A stretch of DNA of 64,000 nucleotides, taken from assembly GCA_031291675.1 (NCBI GenBank), contig JARLIO010000030.1, positions 62,001-126,000 on the forward strand, given 5' to 3'. The position numbers and the translations under genes were made by a program. The notes below the pieces were generated by a model, which did no database searches, had not been told where the DNA came from, and was given only the letters and a program-made list of their open reading frames with translations. Each line of letters begins with the position of its first letter. Position 1 is the stretch's first letter. This DNA comes from Azospirillaceae bacterium (GTDB lineage Bacteria > Pseudomonadota > Alphaproteobacteria > Azospirillales > Azospirillaceae). Of this stretch, positions 9,408-17,516 are shown piece by piece.

Positions 9408-10043
9408 GTGACCGAAAGCCAGGAAGAACGAATCCGCAAACGGGCGTACGAAATCTGGGAGCGTGAGGGTTTTCCCTCGGGCCGGGAGGCCATTCATTGG
9501 AGCGTCGCCGTTCGCGAGATTGGCGCCGAAGATGATCACAGCGCGCCGGCTTCTGCCGACCAGCCCGCCGACGATGTCAATGGCGCGACCACGGTCGTCG
9601 CGAGTGCCCCGATCGCCGATATTTCGCGCGATCCCCTGCCCATCGCGCCCGAGATCGAGGCTCCGGTGTCGGTGGTCCCGGTGTCGGTGGTCCCGGCGTC
9701 TGGGGCTCCCGTGAGCGCCGCGCCCGAGCCCAAAGCTCCGGTGCCCGGGGCGCAACCCGTCACCGCGGCGAATGGCGACACCGTGGTCGCCGCGGCGAAT
9801 GGCGACACCGTGGTCGCCGAGGCGAATGGCGACACCGTGGTCGCGGCGGCGAATGGCGACGCGGTGGTCGCCGCCGAACCCGCCAGGAAACCGCGGGCGC
9901 CCCGCGCCAAGGCGGCCTCTCGGACCGCACCGACGAAAACCAAGGCCGATGACCACGCCTCATCATCGGGTGCTTCCGTTGACCCGGGTCGCGCGCCGGG
10001 CGCCAAACCGGCCAAGCCGCGGACGCCCCGGTCGAAAGTCTGA
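9408..10043 (+). CDS. DUF2934 protein with tandem repeats and basic tail
   Basis: This 211-residue protein begins with the short DUF2934 motif (ERIRKRAYEIWEREG, then HWSVA). Next come a low-complexity Pro/Val/Ala linker, four copies of a nine-residue repeat around AANGDTVVA (residues about 120-155), and a Lys/Arg/Pro/Ala-rich C-terminus that looks like the basic tails of histone H1-like or AlgP-like proteins. The start is a GTG with AAAGGAGG about ten bases upstream. DUF2934 has no assigned function. The basic tail suggests nucleic-acid or polyanion binding, which is inference. Confidence 0.75.
   Translation: MTESQEERIRKRAYEIWEREGFPSGREAIHWSVAVREIGAEDDHSAPASADQPADDVNGATTVVASAPIADISRDPLPIAPEIEAPVSVVPVSVVPASGAPVSAAPEPKAPVPGAQPVTAANGDTVVAAANGDTVVAEANGDTVVAAANGDAVVAAEPARKPRAPRAKAASRTAPTKTKADDHASSSGASVDPGRAPGAKPAKPRTPRSKV
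9765..9872 (+). repeat. 27-bp tandem repeat, four units, inside the DUF2934 gene
   Basis: Units begin at 9765, 9792, 9819 and 9846, each 27 bp. The first two are identical, the third has G-to-A and C-to-G changes, and the fourth differs in the ACC/GCG codon. The unit keeps the reading frame and encodes nine residues around NGDTVVA. Near-identity at DNA level points to recent slippage expansion. Confidence 0.92.
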
Positions 10044-10195
10044 CACGGAAAGTCTGACACGGAAAGTCTGGCGCGCCCGGGCGGCGCACGAGAGATTCGA
10101 AGATTCGGCGGGAAGAGCGGACCCGGTTTGCGGGTCGTGCCGGCCGCCGAATCTTCCGGGATGCGGTGTGGCCGCGTGTTTGGCCTCGCCCGCCG

Positions 10196-10411
10196 TCAGG
10201 CGGCGTGTTCGACGGTGACCAGGTCGAGCAGGGCGCCGTAGCATCGACGATCCTCATGCAGGGCGTCCAACATGTCGCTCAGGCTTTCGCGCGCAAATGC
10301 CGAGCTCTGTCGCTCCAGTTCGGCTCGCGTCATTTCAATAAAGCTGTCCAGAAGACGGGCGTGGCTGCGGCAGGATTCGCGGAGCTCAGCTGGAGCGAAT
10401 GATGTTGCCAT
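10196..10411 (-). CDS. Small hypothetical protein, 71 aa
   Basis: This 71-residue, mainly helical acidic protein contains a single Trp-free helical hairpin pattern (SHARLLDSFIEMTRAELERQSS, then a second helix with LDALHEDRRCYGALLDL). I do not recognise a family. AGGA lies about eight bases upstream of the ATG on the minus strand, and the codon bias matches the genome. It is separated from the transglycosylase gene, also on the minus strand, by an AT-richer gap that could hold its promoter. Confidence 0.5.
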   Translation of the reverse strand: MATSFAPAELRESCRSHARLLDSFIEMTRAELERQSSAFARESLSDMLDALHEDRRCYGALLDLVTVEHAA

Positions 10412-10720
10412 TTGGGAAGTCCTGGCGGCGTGGGTTGATCGGCTTCGGTTTATCTAGACACGTTTGCCGCAATTTGCCGATGGAAATGAAAGATAGGGAT
10501 AATAAATCTTTTGAATTAATGCCTTTTTTCCGTGGAGTTCTGGAAATTATGGGTGGGCCTCGATGATGTCGGCGTTTTGATCGCGCGGATCGCACGCCGC
10601 CCTGGCCCGTTCGTCGAGTTTGATCTTATCCTATTCAAGAATAGTGCATTGTTGCGCGGCCTGAACGTGGCCCGCGTGCTATGGAGCCGGTGGGTTCTCG
10701 GGGTCCGGGGCGGGCCCGGT
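10412..10720. other. AT-richer intergenic stretch
   Basis: This 309-bp gap lies between two minus-strand genes and is clearly richer in A+T (about 10450-10540) than its surroundings. It probably carries the promoter of the 71-aa gene. Short open frames here are on the wrong strand or run into the transglycosylase 3' end, and have no ribosome binding sites. I see no repeat or RNA gene. Confidence 0.5.
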
Positions 10721-12751
10721 TCAGGGGGTCGGCGCGGGGAGCTGCGATGATACCAGATCGACTGTCGCCGGGGCCGGTTTTGCACCGCGGCCGCGATAGA
10801 CCTTCATGTTCTCCATGACCCGCTGCACGTAATTTCGGGTTTCGGCCACCGGGATCGATTCAATCCAATCGATCATGGCGCTGCTATCGCCGCTGCGCGG
10901 GTCACCGAAGGTGTGAAGCCAGTCGGCGACCCGTCCCGGTCCGGCATTATAAGCGGCGGTTGCCAATTCATAGTTGCCGCCAAACCGGTCGAGCAGGGTC
11001 TGGAGGAACGCCGCACCCAGCCGGACATTATAGGCGCCATCGCTGATCAGGCGATGCTCGACAAATGGGACGCCGACACTGCGGGCGACATGTTCCGCGG
11101 TCGAGGGCATCAGCTGCATCAGGCCCAGGGCGCCGGCGGGGCTGACGGCGTTTTTGTTGAAGACGCTTTCCTGGCGAATCAGGCCGTCAACCAGGGCCGA
11201 TTCGGGTTCCGCGCCCGGCGCCTTGCCCGGCGCCTTGATCGTGGGATAGGCGCCGCCGACAAAGGCGATATCGTCCTGAACACCGTTTTTGCCGATCGAC
11301 ACCGCCAGATCGCGGCGGCCGATTTCCTCGGCCAGCCGGACGGCCAGGGCCAGCTGAGCCGGCGTCTTCGCGTCCATGCCGATGCGCCGCAGGAACAAAA
11401 TCTCCCGATCACCGGTATTGTCGATTTCCCGCAACAGGCGCACCAGACGAACCAGCTCGTTCTGCTCGAATGCCGCCGCGGCCGCTGGCGTGATCGTCGG
11501 CTCGGCGGGCAGGGCGTCGGCCAGCGCCAGGCCGAGATTTTCCAGGGCGAGCTGGCCGTAATAATTGGTCGGGACCTGGGCTGCTATTTGATACCAGTGA
11601 TGGGCATCGTCGGCCCGGTTCAGGTTCTCATAGCTGCGGGCCAGCCAATAGGCGCCGCGCGCCCGGCTGGCCGGCGTGATCACGCTATCATACAGGCGCT
11701 GGAAATGGGGCAGGGCGTCCTGTGGCCGGTTCAGGAAGCGCAGCGCGAGCCAACCGGACAGGAATTCGCCTTGCCACAGCGTCTTCGCGTCGCTCTGGCC
11801 GTGGTTCACCGCCAGGCGATAGGCCAGGCTGTATTGGCGGTGTGCCATAACCCGGCGGATCAGGATCTGGCGTTCGCCCCACCAGGCGGCGGGCCGGCCG
11901 AGCTGGGCCGGCGGGTTGTTGAGGATCGCGATCGCGCCGGCGTCCTCGTCCCGGCGCCGGCGCCAGCGCAGGCGCTCGAAGCGCAGGCCGGGATCGCCAC
12001 GCAACGCGATCGGCACGGCGGTCAGCAGGCCATCGACATCATTCTGGTCGGCGGCAAGCCCGAGGCGGGCCTGGGCCAGTTCACGATAGCCGGGCGGGGC
12101 CAGGGACAAGACGCGGCGCGCGCCGTCGAGATCGCCATCCCACAGCAGCCGGTCCAGCCGCGCGACATGATCGCGTTGACGCAGCAGATCGTCGAAATGG
12201 CTGCGGAACTCCGCCTCGTCGCTGGCGCTAAGGCTGGCGTTGATCCAATGGTCACGGACCAGTTCCGCGGCCTTGGCCTGTTGGCCCGCGGTGATCAGCG
12301 CGTCAGCGTCGCGCATGATGCCCCGATGGGTCACGGGGGGGAAACGGTCGAACCAGGCGACCACCGTCGCCGTGTCGGTGGTTGGCGTCAGGACCATTTC
12401 CGCCTGCTTGCGCAGCGGCAGGAGCCCCGGCCATTGCGGATTGGCGTCGATGAACGCCGCAATCTCGGGGAACGTCGCGCCCGAGGTCGGCTGGCCGAGG
12501 ACGATCGCGGTGATCGCCTTGGCCGGCAATGTTTCTTTCGCGTGCCCGGCGGTGCGCTGCGCTTCGTCCCACTGCCCGGCATCGAGCGCCGCGAACGCGG
12601 CGCGGTACAGCGCCAGATCGCGATCGGACAACAGGGCCGCCGCAGCCGGCAGCGGTGCCAGGATGGTGGCGGCGGCCAGCGCCCCGAGGGCGGCCGGTGT
12701 CAGGACCGGCGGTGCCATGATGGCGCCGAGGAATGCCAGGATCGCCGCCAT
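10721..12751 (-). CDS. slt: Soluble lytic murein transglycosylase (Slt70-like)
   Basis: This 676-residue exported enzyme cleaves the glycan strand of peptidoglycan. A long hydrophobic leader (LGALAAATILAPLPAAAA) precedes a large helical superhelix typical of Slt70. A C-terminal lysozyme-like domain then shows the catalytic glutamate at residue 528 in LIRQESVFN, followed by GALGLMQLMPSTA and YNAGPGRV. The reading frame extends upstream across dapA, but that part is implausible. I chose the ATG at 12751, which starts the signal peptide; ATG 12718 is an alternative that keeps it. It is divergent from dapA, with about 93 bp between them. Confidence 0.93.
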   Translation of the reverse strand: MAAILAFLGAIMAPPVLTPAALGALAAATILAPLPAAAALLSDRDLALYRAAFAALDAGQWDEAQRTAGHAKETLPAKAITAIVLGQPTSGATFPEIAAFIDANPQWPGLLPLRKQAEMVLTPTTDTATVVAWFDRFPPVTHRGIMRDADALITAGQQAKAAELVRDHWINASLSASDEAEFRSHFDDLLRQRDHVARLDRLLWDGDLDGARRVLSLAPPGYRELAQARLGLAADQNDVDGLLTAVPIALRGDPGLRFERLRWRRRRDEDAGAIAILNNPPAQLGRPAAWWGERQILIRRVMAHRQYSLAYRLAVNHGQSDAKTLWQGEFLSGWLALRFLNRPQDALPHFQRLYDSVITPASRARGAYWLARSYENLNRADDAHHWYQIAAQVPTNYYGQLALENLGLALADALPAEPTITPAAAAAFEQNELVRLVRLLREIDNTGDREILFLRRIGMDAKTPAQLALAVRLAEEIGRRDLAVSIGKNGVQDDIAFVGGAYPTIKAPGKAPGAEPESALVDGLIRQESVFNKNAVSPAGALGLMQLMPSTAEHVARSVGVPFVEHRLISDGAYNVRLGAAFLQTLLDRFGGNYELATAAYNAGPGRVADWLHTFGDPRSGDSSAMIDWIESIPVAETRNYVQRVMENMKVYRGRGAKPAPATVDLVSSQLPAPTP

Positions 12752-12844
12752 GCGTGACGACAGCGGAAAAATGGACGACTTGAAGCCGGGCCGATGGGGG
12801 GCTATGGTGCGCGCTTCGATTTTTGCGCGCCCGCGGAGGTTGCC

Positions 12845-13720
12845 ATGTTCTCCGGTTCCATCGTCGCTTTGATTACCCCGTTCCGGGACGGAAAGGTCGA
12901 CGACAAGGCTTTCCAAAGCCTCGTCGATTGGCAGATCAAGAGCGGCAGCCACGGCGTGGTGCCGGCGGGCACCACGGGTGAGTCGGCCACGCTCAGTCCT
13001 GCCGAGCATCGGCGGGTGATCGATCTGTGTGTCGAGGCGGCCGGCGGACGGGTCCCGGTGATCGCGGGTGCCGGGTCCAACGCGACCGCGGAGGCGATCG
13101 AGTTTACCCGTCATGCCCAAAAGGCCGGTGCCAACGCTGTCCTGCTGGTCACGCCTTATTACAACAAGCCGACGCAAGAGGGACTGTATCAACATTTCAA
13201 GGCGATCCACGATTCGGCTGACATACCGATCATCATTTACAACATACCGGGCCGTTGCGTTGTCGATATGACCGTCGCGACGATGGGCCGGCTGGCACGA
13301 TTGCCTAACATTGTCGGGGTCAAGGATGCTACCGCCGATTTGGTTCGGCCGTTAAGAACCCGAATCGAGATCGGTCCGGAATTCTGTCAGCTTTCCGGTG
13401 AGGACGCGACGGTCGTCGCCTTTCTCGCCCAGGGCGGGCATGGCTGCATCTCGGTGACGGCCAATATCGCGCCGCGCGATTGCGCCGATTTGCATAATGC
13501 GTGGCAGGCCGGGGATATGGCGGTGGTGACGCGGCTGCGCGACAAGCTGTTGCCACTCCATCAGGCGATGTTTGCCGAAAGCAATCCGGCGCCGGTCAAG
13601 TTCGGCGCCAGCCTGCTCGGCCTGTGCCGTGACGAGCTTCGCCTGCCACTGGTTCCGGTGACGGAAACGACTCGGGATTTGGTGCGGACGACGATGACGG
13701 CCGCCGGGTTGCTGACGTGA
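12845..13720 (+). CDS. dapA: 4-hydroxy-tetrahydrodipicolinate synthase
   Basis: This 291-residue TIM-barrel enzyme condenses pyruvate with aspartate semialdehyde in lysine and diaminopimelate synthesis. Visible are GTTGES (pyruvate carboxylate site), YYNKPTQEG, the catalytic tyrosine in IIIYNIPGR (Tyr132) and the Schiff-base lysine in GVKDAT (Lys160). ATG 12845 is preceded by GGAGG at correct spacing, so the longer frame from 12794 is rejected. It is followed by smpB 59 bp downstream, probably in one transcript. A peptidoglycan-precursor gene beside a peptidoglycan lytic gene is a sensible neighbourhood. Confidence 0.97.
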   Translation: MFSGSIVALITPFRDGKVDDKAFQSLVDWQIKSGSHGVVPAGTTGESATLSPAEHRRVIDLCVEAAGGRVPVIAGAGSNATAEAIEFTRHAQKAGANAVLLVTPYYNKPTQEGLYQHFKAIHDSADIPIIIYNIPGRCVVDMTVATMGRLARLPNIVGVKDATADLVRPLRTRIEIGPEFCQLSGEDATVVAFLAQGGHGCISVTANIAPRDCADLHNAWQAGDMAVVTRLRDKLLPLHQAMFAESNPAPVKFGASLLGLCRDELRLPLVPVTETTRDLVRTTMTAAGLLT

Positions 13721-13779
13721 CCGGCGGCGCTTTGCCGTCGGTGTGATCCGGCGGCTTCAGACAACAGAGGGGGCATATC

Positions 13780-14253
13780 ATGGCCCGGCAGGAGCCGGCG
13801 GGGAAACTCGCCGCACAGAATCGGCGTGCGCGGTTCGACTATTTCATCCAGGACACGCTGGAAGCCGGCATCATTCTCGCGGGAACGGAGGTCAAGAGCC
13901 TGCGCGGCGGTCGGGCCAGCATCAATGAGTCCTATGCGGGTGAGACCAGCGGTGAGCTGTTCCTGTTCAATGCCCACATCCCCGAATATGGTCAGGCGGG
14001 TCGTTGGCTGCAGCATGAACCCAAGCGGCCGCGCAAGCTTCTGGTGCACCGTCGTCAACTCAACAAGCTGCTGGGATCGATCCGCCGTGACGGTATCACG
14101 CTGGTTCCGCTGTCGGTGTATTTCAACGAGCGGGGCATGGCCAAGGTCGAGTTGGGCATCGCCAAAGGCAAGCGCAAGGTCGACAAGCGGGCGACCGAGA
14201 AGGAACGGGATTGGCAGCGCGACAAGGCGCGGCTGATGCGCGAGAAGAACTGA
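13780..14253 (+). CDS. smpB: SsrA-binding protein SmpB
   Basis: This 157-residue partner of tmRNA delivers it to stalled ribosomes in trans-translation. Family signatures are [38 protein letters not shown] and GLAKG-like [12 protein letters not shown], with the basic C-terminal tail ending in KARLMREKN. Length is normal. The start ATG has GAGGGGG upstream. It sits 59 bp after dapA. No tmRNA gene was found nearby; in alphaproteobacteria tmRNA is usually two-piece and often distant. Confidence 0.97.
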   Translation: MARQEPAGKLAAQNRRARFDYFIQDTLEAGIILAGTEVKSLRGGRASINESYAGETSGELFLFNAHIPEYGQAGRWLQHEPKRPRKLLVHRRQLNKLLGSIRRDGITLVPLSVYFNERGMAKVELGIAKGKRKVDKRATEKERDWQRDKARLMREKN

Positions 14254-14712
14254 TCCGGGCCCGGTATGGAACGACTCGGCGGCTGGCGTCGGCTTGAGGG
14301 AGCGCCCGGTGCCGCGCCGGCGCCCGGGTTGCCGTGATTGCCGATACGGCATGATCCGCCGGGCCGGTCGATTCGATCGCTTTCGGTTTAAGGAACCAAC
14401 CGGTCGTCGGCAACCAAGTGCAAAGACCCATATCCCAACGCGATCATCAAGCAGTGAACTTTGCCGTTGTGTTGGTTTCATTAACAAAATCGTGATGAAA
14501 ATCGGTTGTGTACCGATAGACTGCTGGAGTAGAGCGTGCCACAGTCGCTTGACTTTGGCTTGACATGGTGTGAGGGCTCAGATAGAGTCGATCATGCGAT
14601 AAGGGAGCAACGCTGCCGGGTTGGGCCGCCGTAATCTGACGCAAGAATTCGCTCAAGGGCGGCGATGGCAGGTGCCTAGAAGGGCAGAACCGTCGGTGCA
14701 GTGGAGTTGACG
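14254..14712. other. Intergenic region before the FlaG-like gene
   Basis: This 459-bp gap is GC-rich at first, then more AT-rich from about 14450. It contains the sigma70-like promoter at 14560-14588. About 125 bp of possible 5' leader lies between that promoter and the FlaG-like start. No gene is supported. Confidence 0.55.
14560..14588 (+). promoter_or_regulatory. Sigma70-like promoter
   Basis: TTGACA (14560-14565), a 17-bp spacer, then TAGAGT (14583-14588). The -35 is a perfect consensus and the -10 matches at four positions. It is correctly oriented for the FlaG-like gene. Confidence 0.5.
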
Positions 14713-15270
14713 ATGATCGGGTCCGTGAACTCATATACCTCCGTCGTGGCCTCATACCGAAGTGATATGGCCGCTACCGCGGTGCAGACAGCGACGCCGT
14801 CCGCGGCGAATAGCGCGACAGCCTCGCCCGGAATCGCCTATTTCAGCCCCGAAGGAAAGTTCGATTCAGCCAGCCAGAAGCTGGTGTTGGTTTATGTCAA
14901 TAATTCGACGGGTGAGACCGTCAATCAGATCCCGTCGGTGCAGCAGCTTGAGGTCTATCGGCGCCAGGCCGCGGCGGCCGAGGAACAGAAGGCTCAGTCC
15001 GCGACGCAAACGCCCAGCACGAGCACAATGTCGGGCGCTGTTACGGCGACAGGCGGCGCGGCTGCGACGGTCAGCGCCAACGCATCGTCGAATGGTGCGT
15101 CCTCTTCGGCGGCGCAATATAGCGGTAGCGGCTCGACGGTGAGTAATGTTGCGGCGGCGCCGACGGTTGTCACGGTGGTGACAACGACGGTTGCGGCGCC
15201 AGCAACGCCGACGGCGGCCGCGGCGCAGACTGGCACTGGTTCCGCGCAACTCGTCAACCTTTCCGCGTGA
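14713..15270 (+). CDS. FlaG-like protein with low-complexity tail
   Basis: This 185-residue protein has a segment at residues about 55-80, LVLVYVNNSTGETVNQIPS, matching the FlaG core pattern (V-x-V-x-D/N-x-x-TGE-x-x-x-QIP). FlaG proteins affect flagellar filament length. The rest is Ala/Ser/Thr/Val low complexity, and the C-terminal 100 residues have no fold signal. ATG 14713 is chosen because GGAG lies seven bases upstream; an in-frame GTG at 14701 lacks one. No other flagellar gene is in the window, so its role in flagella is inferred only from the motif. Confidence 0.65.
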   Translation: MIGSVNSYTSVVASYRSDMAATAVQTATPSAANSATASPGIAYFSPEGKFDSASQKLVLVYVNNSTGETVNQIPSVQQLEVYRRQAAAAEEQKAQSATQTPSTSTMSGAVTATGGAAATVSANASSNGASSSAAQYSGSGSTVSNVAAAPTVVTVVTTTVAAPATPTAAAAQTGTGSAQLVNLSA

Positions 15271-15595
15271 CCTGTCGCGCGGGACCCCCGGGTCCCGATC
15301 GCGATCGATGAAATGGCCGGCGATGATGATGGGCGCCGAGTGAAACCGCCCTTGTTCCTGTATCTTTTTCAAAATGGTGGCGTCCAAGATGGCGGCTCGC
15401 GGCGAAGCGGCGGGCGCGATACCTCTCTATGATCCGGTTGCTGGCTTGGGATGGTGGCGCGGCATTGGGCCCGTGGCAAACCGGCTGTTGACGATGTTCG
15501 CATTTCGTGGCCTGTGTCACCGTCATCTTGGTGAATCGCGGTGTCTGGCAATGGGGCCAAGGCGGTTGACCGTCACATTCCGCCTGGGTTGATGC
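15271..15595. other. Intergenic region between FlaG-like and TPR genes
   Basis: This 325-bp gap contains the small hairpin at 15281-15296 just after the FlaG-like stop. I see nothing else that is convincing: no repeat, RNA gene or clear promoter pair. Confidence 0.5.
15281..15296 (+). terminator. Short GC hairpin after the FlaG-like gene
   Basis: GGGACCC (15281-15287) pairs with GGGTCCC (15290-15296), starting eleven bases after the stop codon. No T-run follows, so it is only a weak terminator candidate. Confidence 0.3.
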
Positions 15596-17515
15596 ATGAC
15601 AACCGATCCCGAATACCAGATTGCCCGCGATCATTGGATGGCGGGGCGAGTGGACGCGGCGCTGACGGTGTGCCAGCGCGTCGTTGATCGCGATCCCGGT
15701 CGGGCTGACGCGATCCAGCTGCTGGCAATGTTGTGCGCCCGGGTCGGGCGGCTTGATGAGGCTTCGGCCCAGATGGTTCGGGCCTTGACCCTGAAGCCGG
15801 ATGAGGCGGCCTGGGTCCAGGATCTCGGCTTGCTGACCCTTCAGGCCGGGCGCTCCGGTGACGCGGTGACGCTGTTCCGTCGGGCCCTGGTCCTTGATCC
15901 CGCCCGCGCGATCAGCTGGCACCGTCTTGGCAGTCTTGCCGGCGCGGGGGCTGCTGCCGACGGCCCCGCGGTGCTGACGGCGTTGGCCCGTGCGGTGCGT
16001 TTGCGCCCGGCGATGACGCCGGCGGTGATCGACTATGCCCAAGCCCTGAACCAGGCCGCGCGCTTCGAGGAGGCGGTCGGGATCATGCAAAATGCCATGG
16101 CACGCCAGCCGCAGTCGCCCGCGTTGTTGAATCTGCTGGCCGCGACCTGGCGGGATTTGGGGCGGCTCGATGCTGCGGCTTCCGTCTATCGCGACGCCGT
16201 CCATGATTTCCCTCAGTTGGTGGTGTTGCATCATAATCTCGGTGTCGTGCTGCAGGAGGCGGGGCAGACCGGGCCGGCGATCGCCGCATACCGTGCCGGC
16301 GCTGCGCTCGACGCCGCCAATGCCGCAATCCGGTTCAGCCTGGGCAATGTGCTGGCGCAATCGGGCGATCTTGCCGGGGCGGTGACCGCCTTGCGGGAAG
16401 CCGTGGCGATCGATCCCGATTTTGCCGACGCCCACATGGCTCTTTATGTCGCGTTGCAGCTGCTGCATCAGCGTCCTGCCGCGATCGGCCATTTGCGCCA
16501 GGCGGTGCGGATCAAGGACCTGTTCACCGAACCGTGCCGCGGCAAACAGCCGCGGCGTTCAATCCTGGTGCTGGAGGCGGTGGGCGACTGGCAAGCCAAT
16601 GTTCCTCATGGCTTCCTTCTCGATCCCCAGGTCTCGACGATCCATCGGTTGTTCCTGACCGAGGGCCAATCGTTTCGGGACCTGGTGTCGCTGCCGCCGC
16701 ATGATGTCGTGTTCAACGCGATTGCCGAGCCGGATCGCACCGCCGGGACGTTGGCACTCGCGGCGCGCCTGCTCGAAGGTTATCCCAAGCCGGTCATCAA
16801 CGATCCGCGCAAGGTGGCACGGACTGGTCGCGATGCCGTCGCCCAGGCCCTGGCCGACCCCGCGCTGGCCGGACACGACCAGATCCTGGTGCCGCGGATG
16901 CTGCGGCTGCGGCGTGACCAGCTGATCGGGCCGGACGCCGCCGGATTCCTGGCTGCTCACGGGGTGACGGGGACGATCCTCGCCCGGCCCGTCGGCACCC
17001 ACGCGGGCGATGATCTGGCCCGGCTCGACAATATCGCGGCGCTGCACGACTATGTTGCCGCGCTGGACGCTGATCACTTCTTCGTGTGCCCGTTTGTCGA
17101 TTACCGAGACCCGGACGGGTTCTATCGGAAATACCGGTTGATCTTTGTTGAAGGGCAGGCCTACCCGTTCCATATGGCGGTGTCACCGCGATGGATGGTG
17201 CATTACTATAATGCGCCGATGCTCGAAAACGCCTGGATGCGCGCGGAGGAGGAAGCCTTTCTCGCCGATCACCGCACGCGTTTTGGTGCCCTGCAGCCCG
17301 CGCTCGACGCGATCGCGCGGACGGTTGATCTCGATTACTTCGGCCTGGATTGCGGCGTCACGGCCGATGGCCGTCTGTTGCTGTTCGAGGTCGATGTGGG
17401 CATTATCGTTCACCTTCTGGATTCGAAGGAACATTTCCCCTACAAGCATCGTTACGTGCCGCGCATTTTTGACGCGGTCGAGGCGATGCTCGACCGGCGT
17501 TGCCGGGGAACATGA
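15596..17515 (+). CDS. TPR protein fused to an ATP-grasp-like domain
   Basis: Of 639 residues, about 1-300 are tandem tetratricopeptide repeats (e.g. DAVTLFRRALVLDPARA, AAIGHLRQAVR). The rest, from about 320, looks like an ATP-grasp ligase: PVINDPRKVARTGRD before the ATP domain, ILARPVGTHAGDD as a glycine loop, YRKYRLIFVEGQAYPFH, and the metal-site motif DYFGLDCGVTADGRLLLFEVD, where Asp replaces the usual Asn. ATP-grasp enzymes form acyl-phosphate intermediates to join a carboxylate to an amine or thiol. The substrate is unknown. The TGA is one base from the ATG of the PLP decarboxylase gene, so the two are almost certainly co-translated. Confidence 0.82.
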   Translation: MTTDPEYQIARDHWMAGRVDAALTVCQRVVDRDPGRADAIQLLAMLCARVGRLDEASAQMVRALTLKPDEAAWVQDLGLLTLQAGRSGDAVTLFRRALVLDPARAISWHRLGSLAGAGAAADGPAVLTALARAVRLRPAMTPAVIDYAQALNQAARFEEAVGIMQNAMARQPQSPALLNLLAATWRDLGRLDAAASVYRDAVHDFPQLVVLHHNLGVVLQEAGQTGPAIAAYRAGAALDAANAAIRFSLGNVLAQSGDLAGAVTALREAVAIDPDFADAHMALYVALQLLHQRPAAIGHLRQAVRIKDLFTEPCRGKQPRRSILVLEAVGDWQANVPHGFLLDPQVSTIHRLFLTEGQSFRDLVSLPPHDVVFNAIAEPDRTAGTLALAARLLEGYPKPVINDPRKVARTGRDAVAQALADPALAGHDQILVPRMLRLRRDQLIGPDAAGFLAAHGVTGTILARPVGTHAGDDLARLDNIAALHDYVAALDADHFFVCPFVDYRDPDGFYRKYRLIFVEGQAYPFHMAVSPRWMVHYYNAPMLENAWMRAEEEAFLADHRTRFGALQPALDAIARTVDLDYFGLDCGVTADGRLLLFEVDVGIIVHLLDSKEHFPYKHRYVPRIFDAVEAMLDRRCRGT

Positions 17516-17516
17516 G

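Noticed and set aside
10532-10750. 72-codon plus-strand frame between the 71-aa gene and slt
   Set aside because: No ribosome binding site, and it runs into the slt 3' end on the opposite strand.
15374-15592. 72-codon plus-strand frame before the TPR gene
   Set aside because: No Shine-Dalgarno site or codon bias, and a sequence unlike any family I can name.
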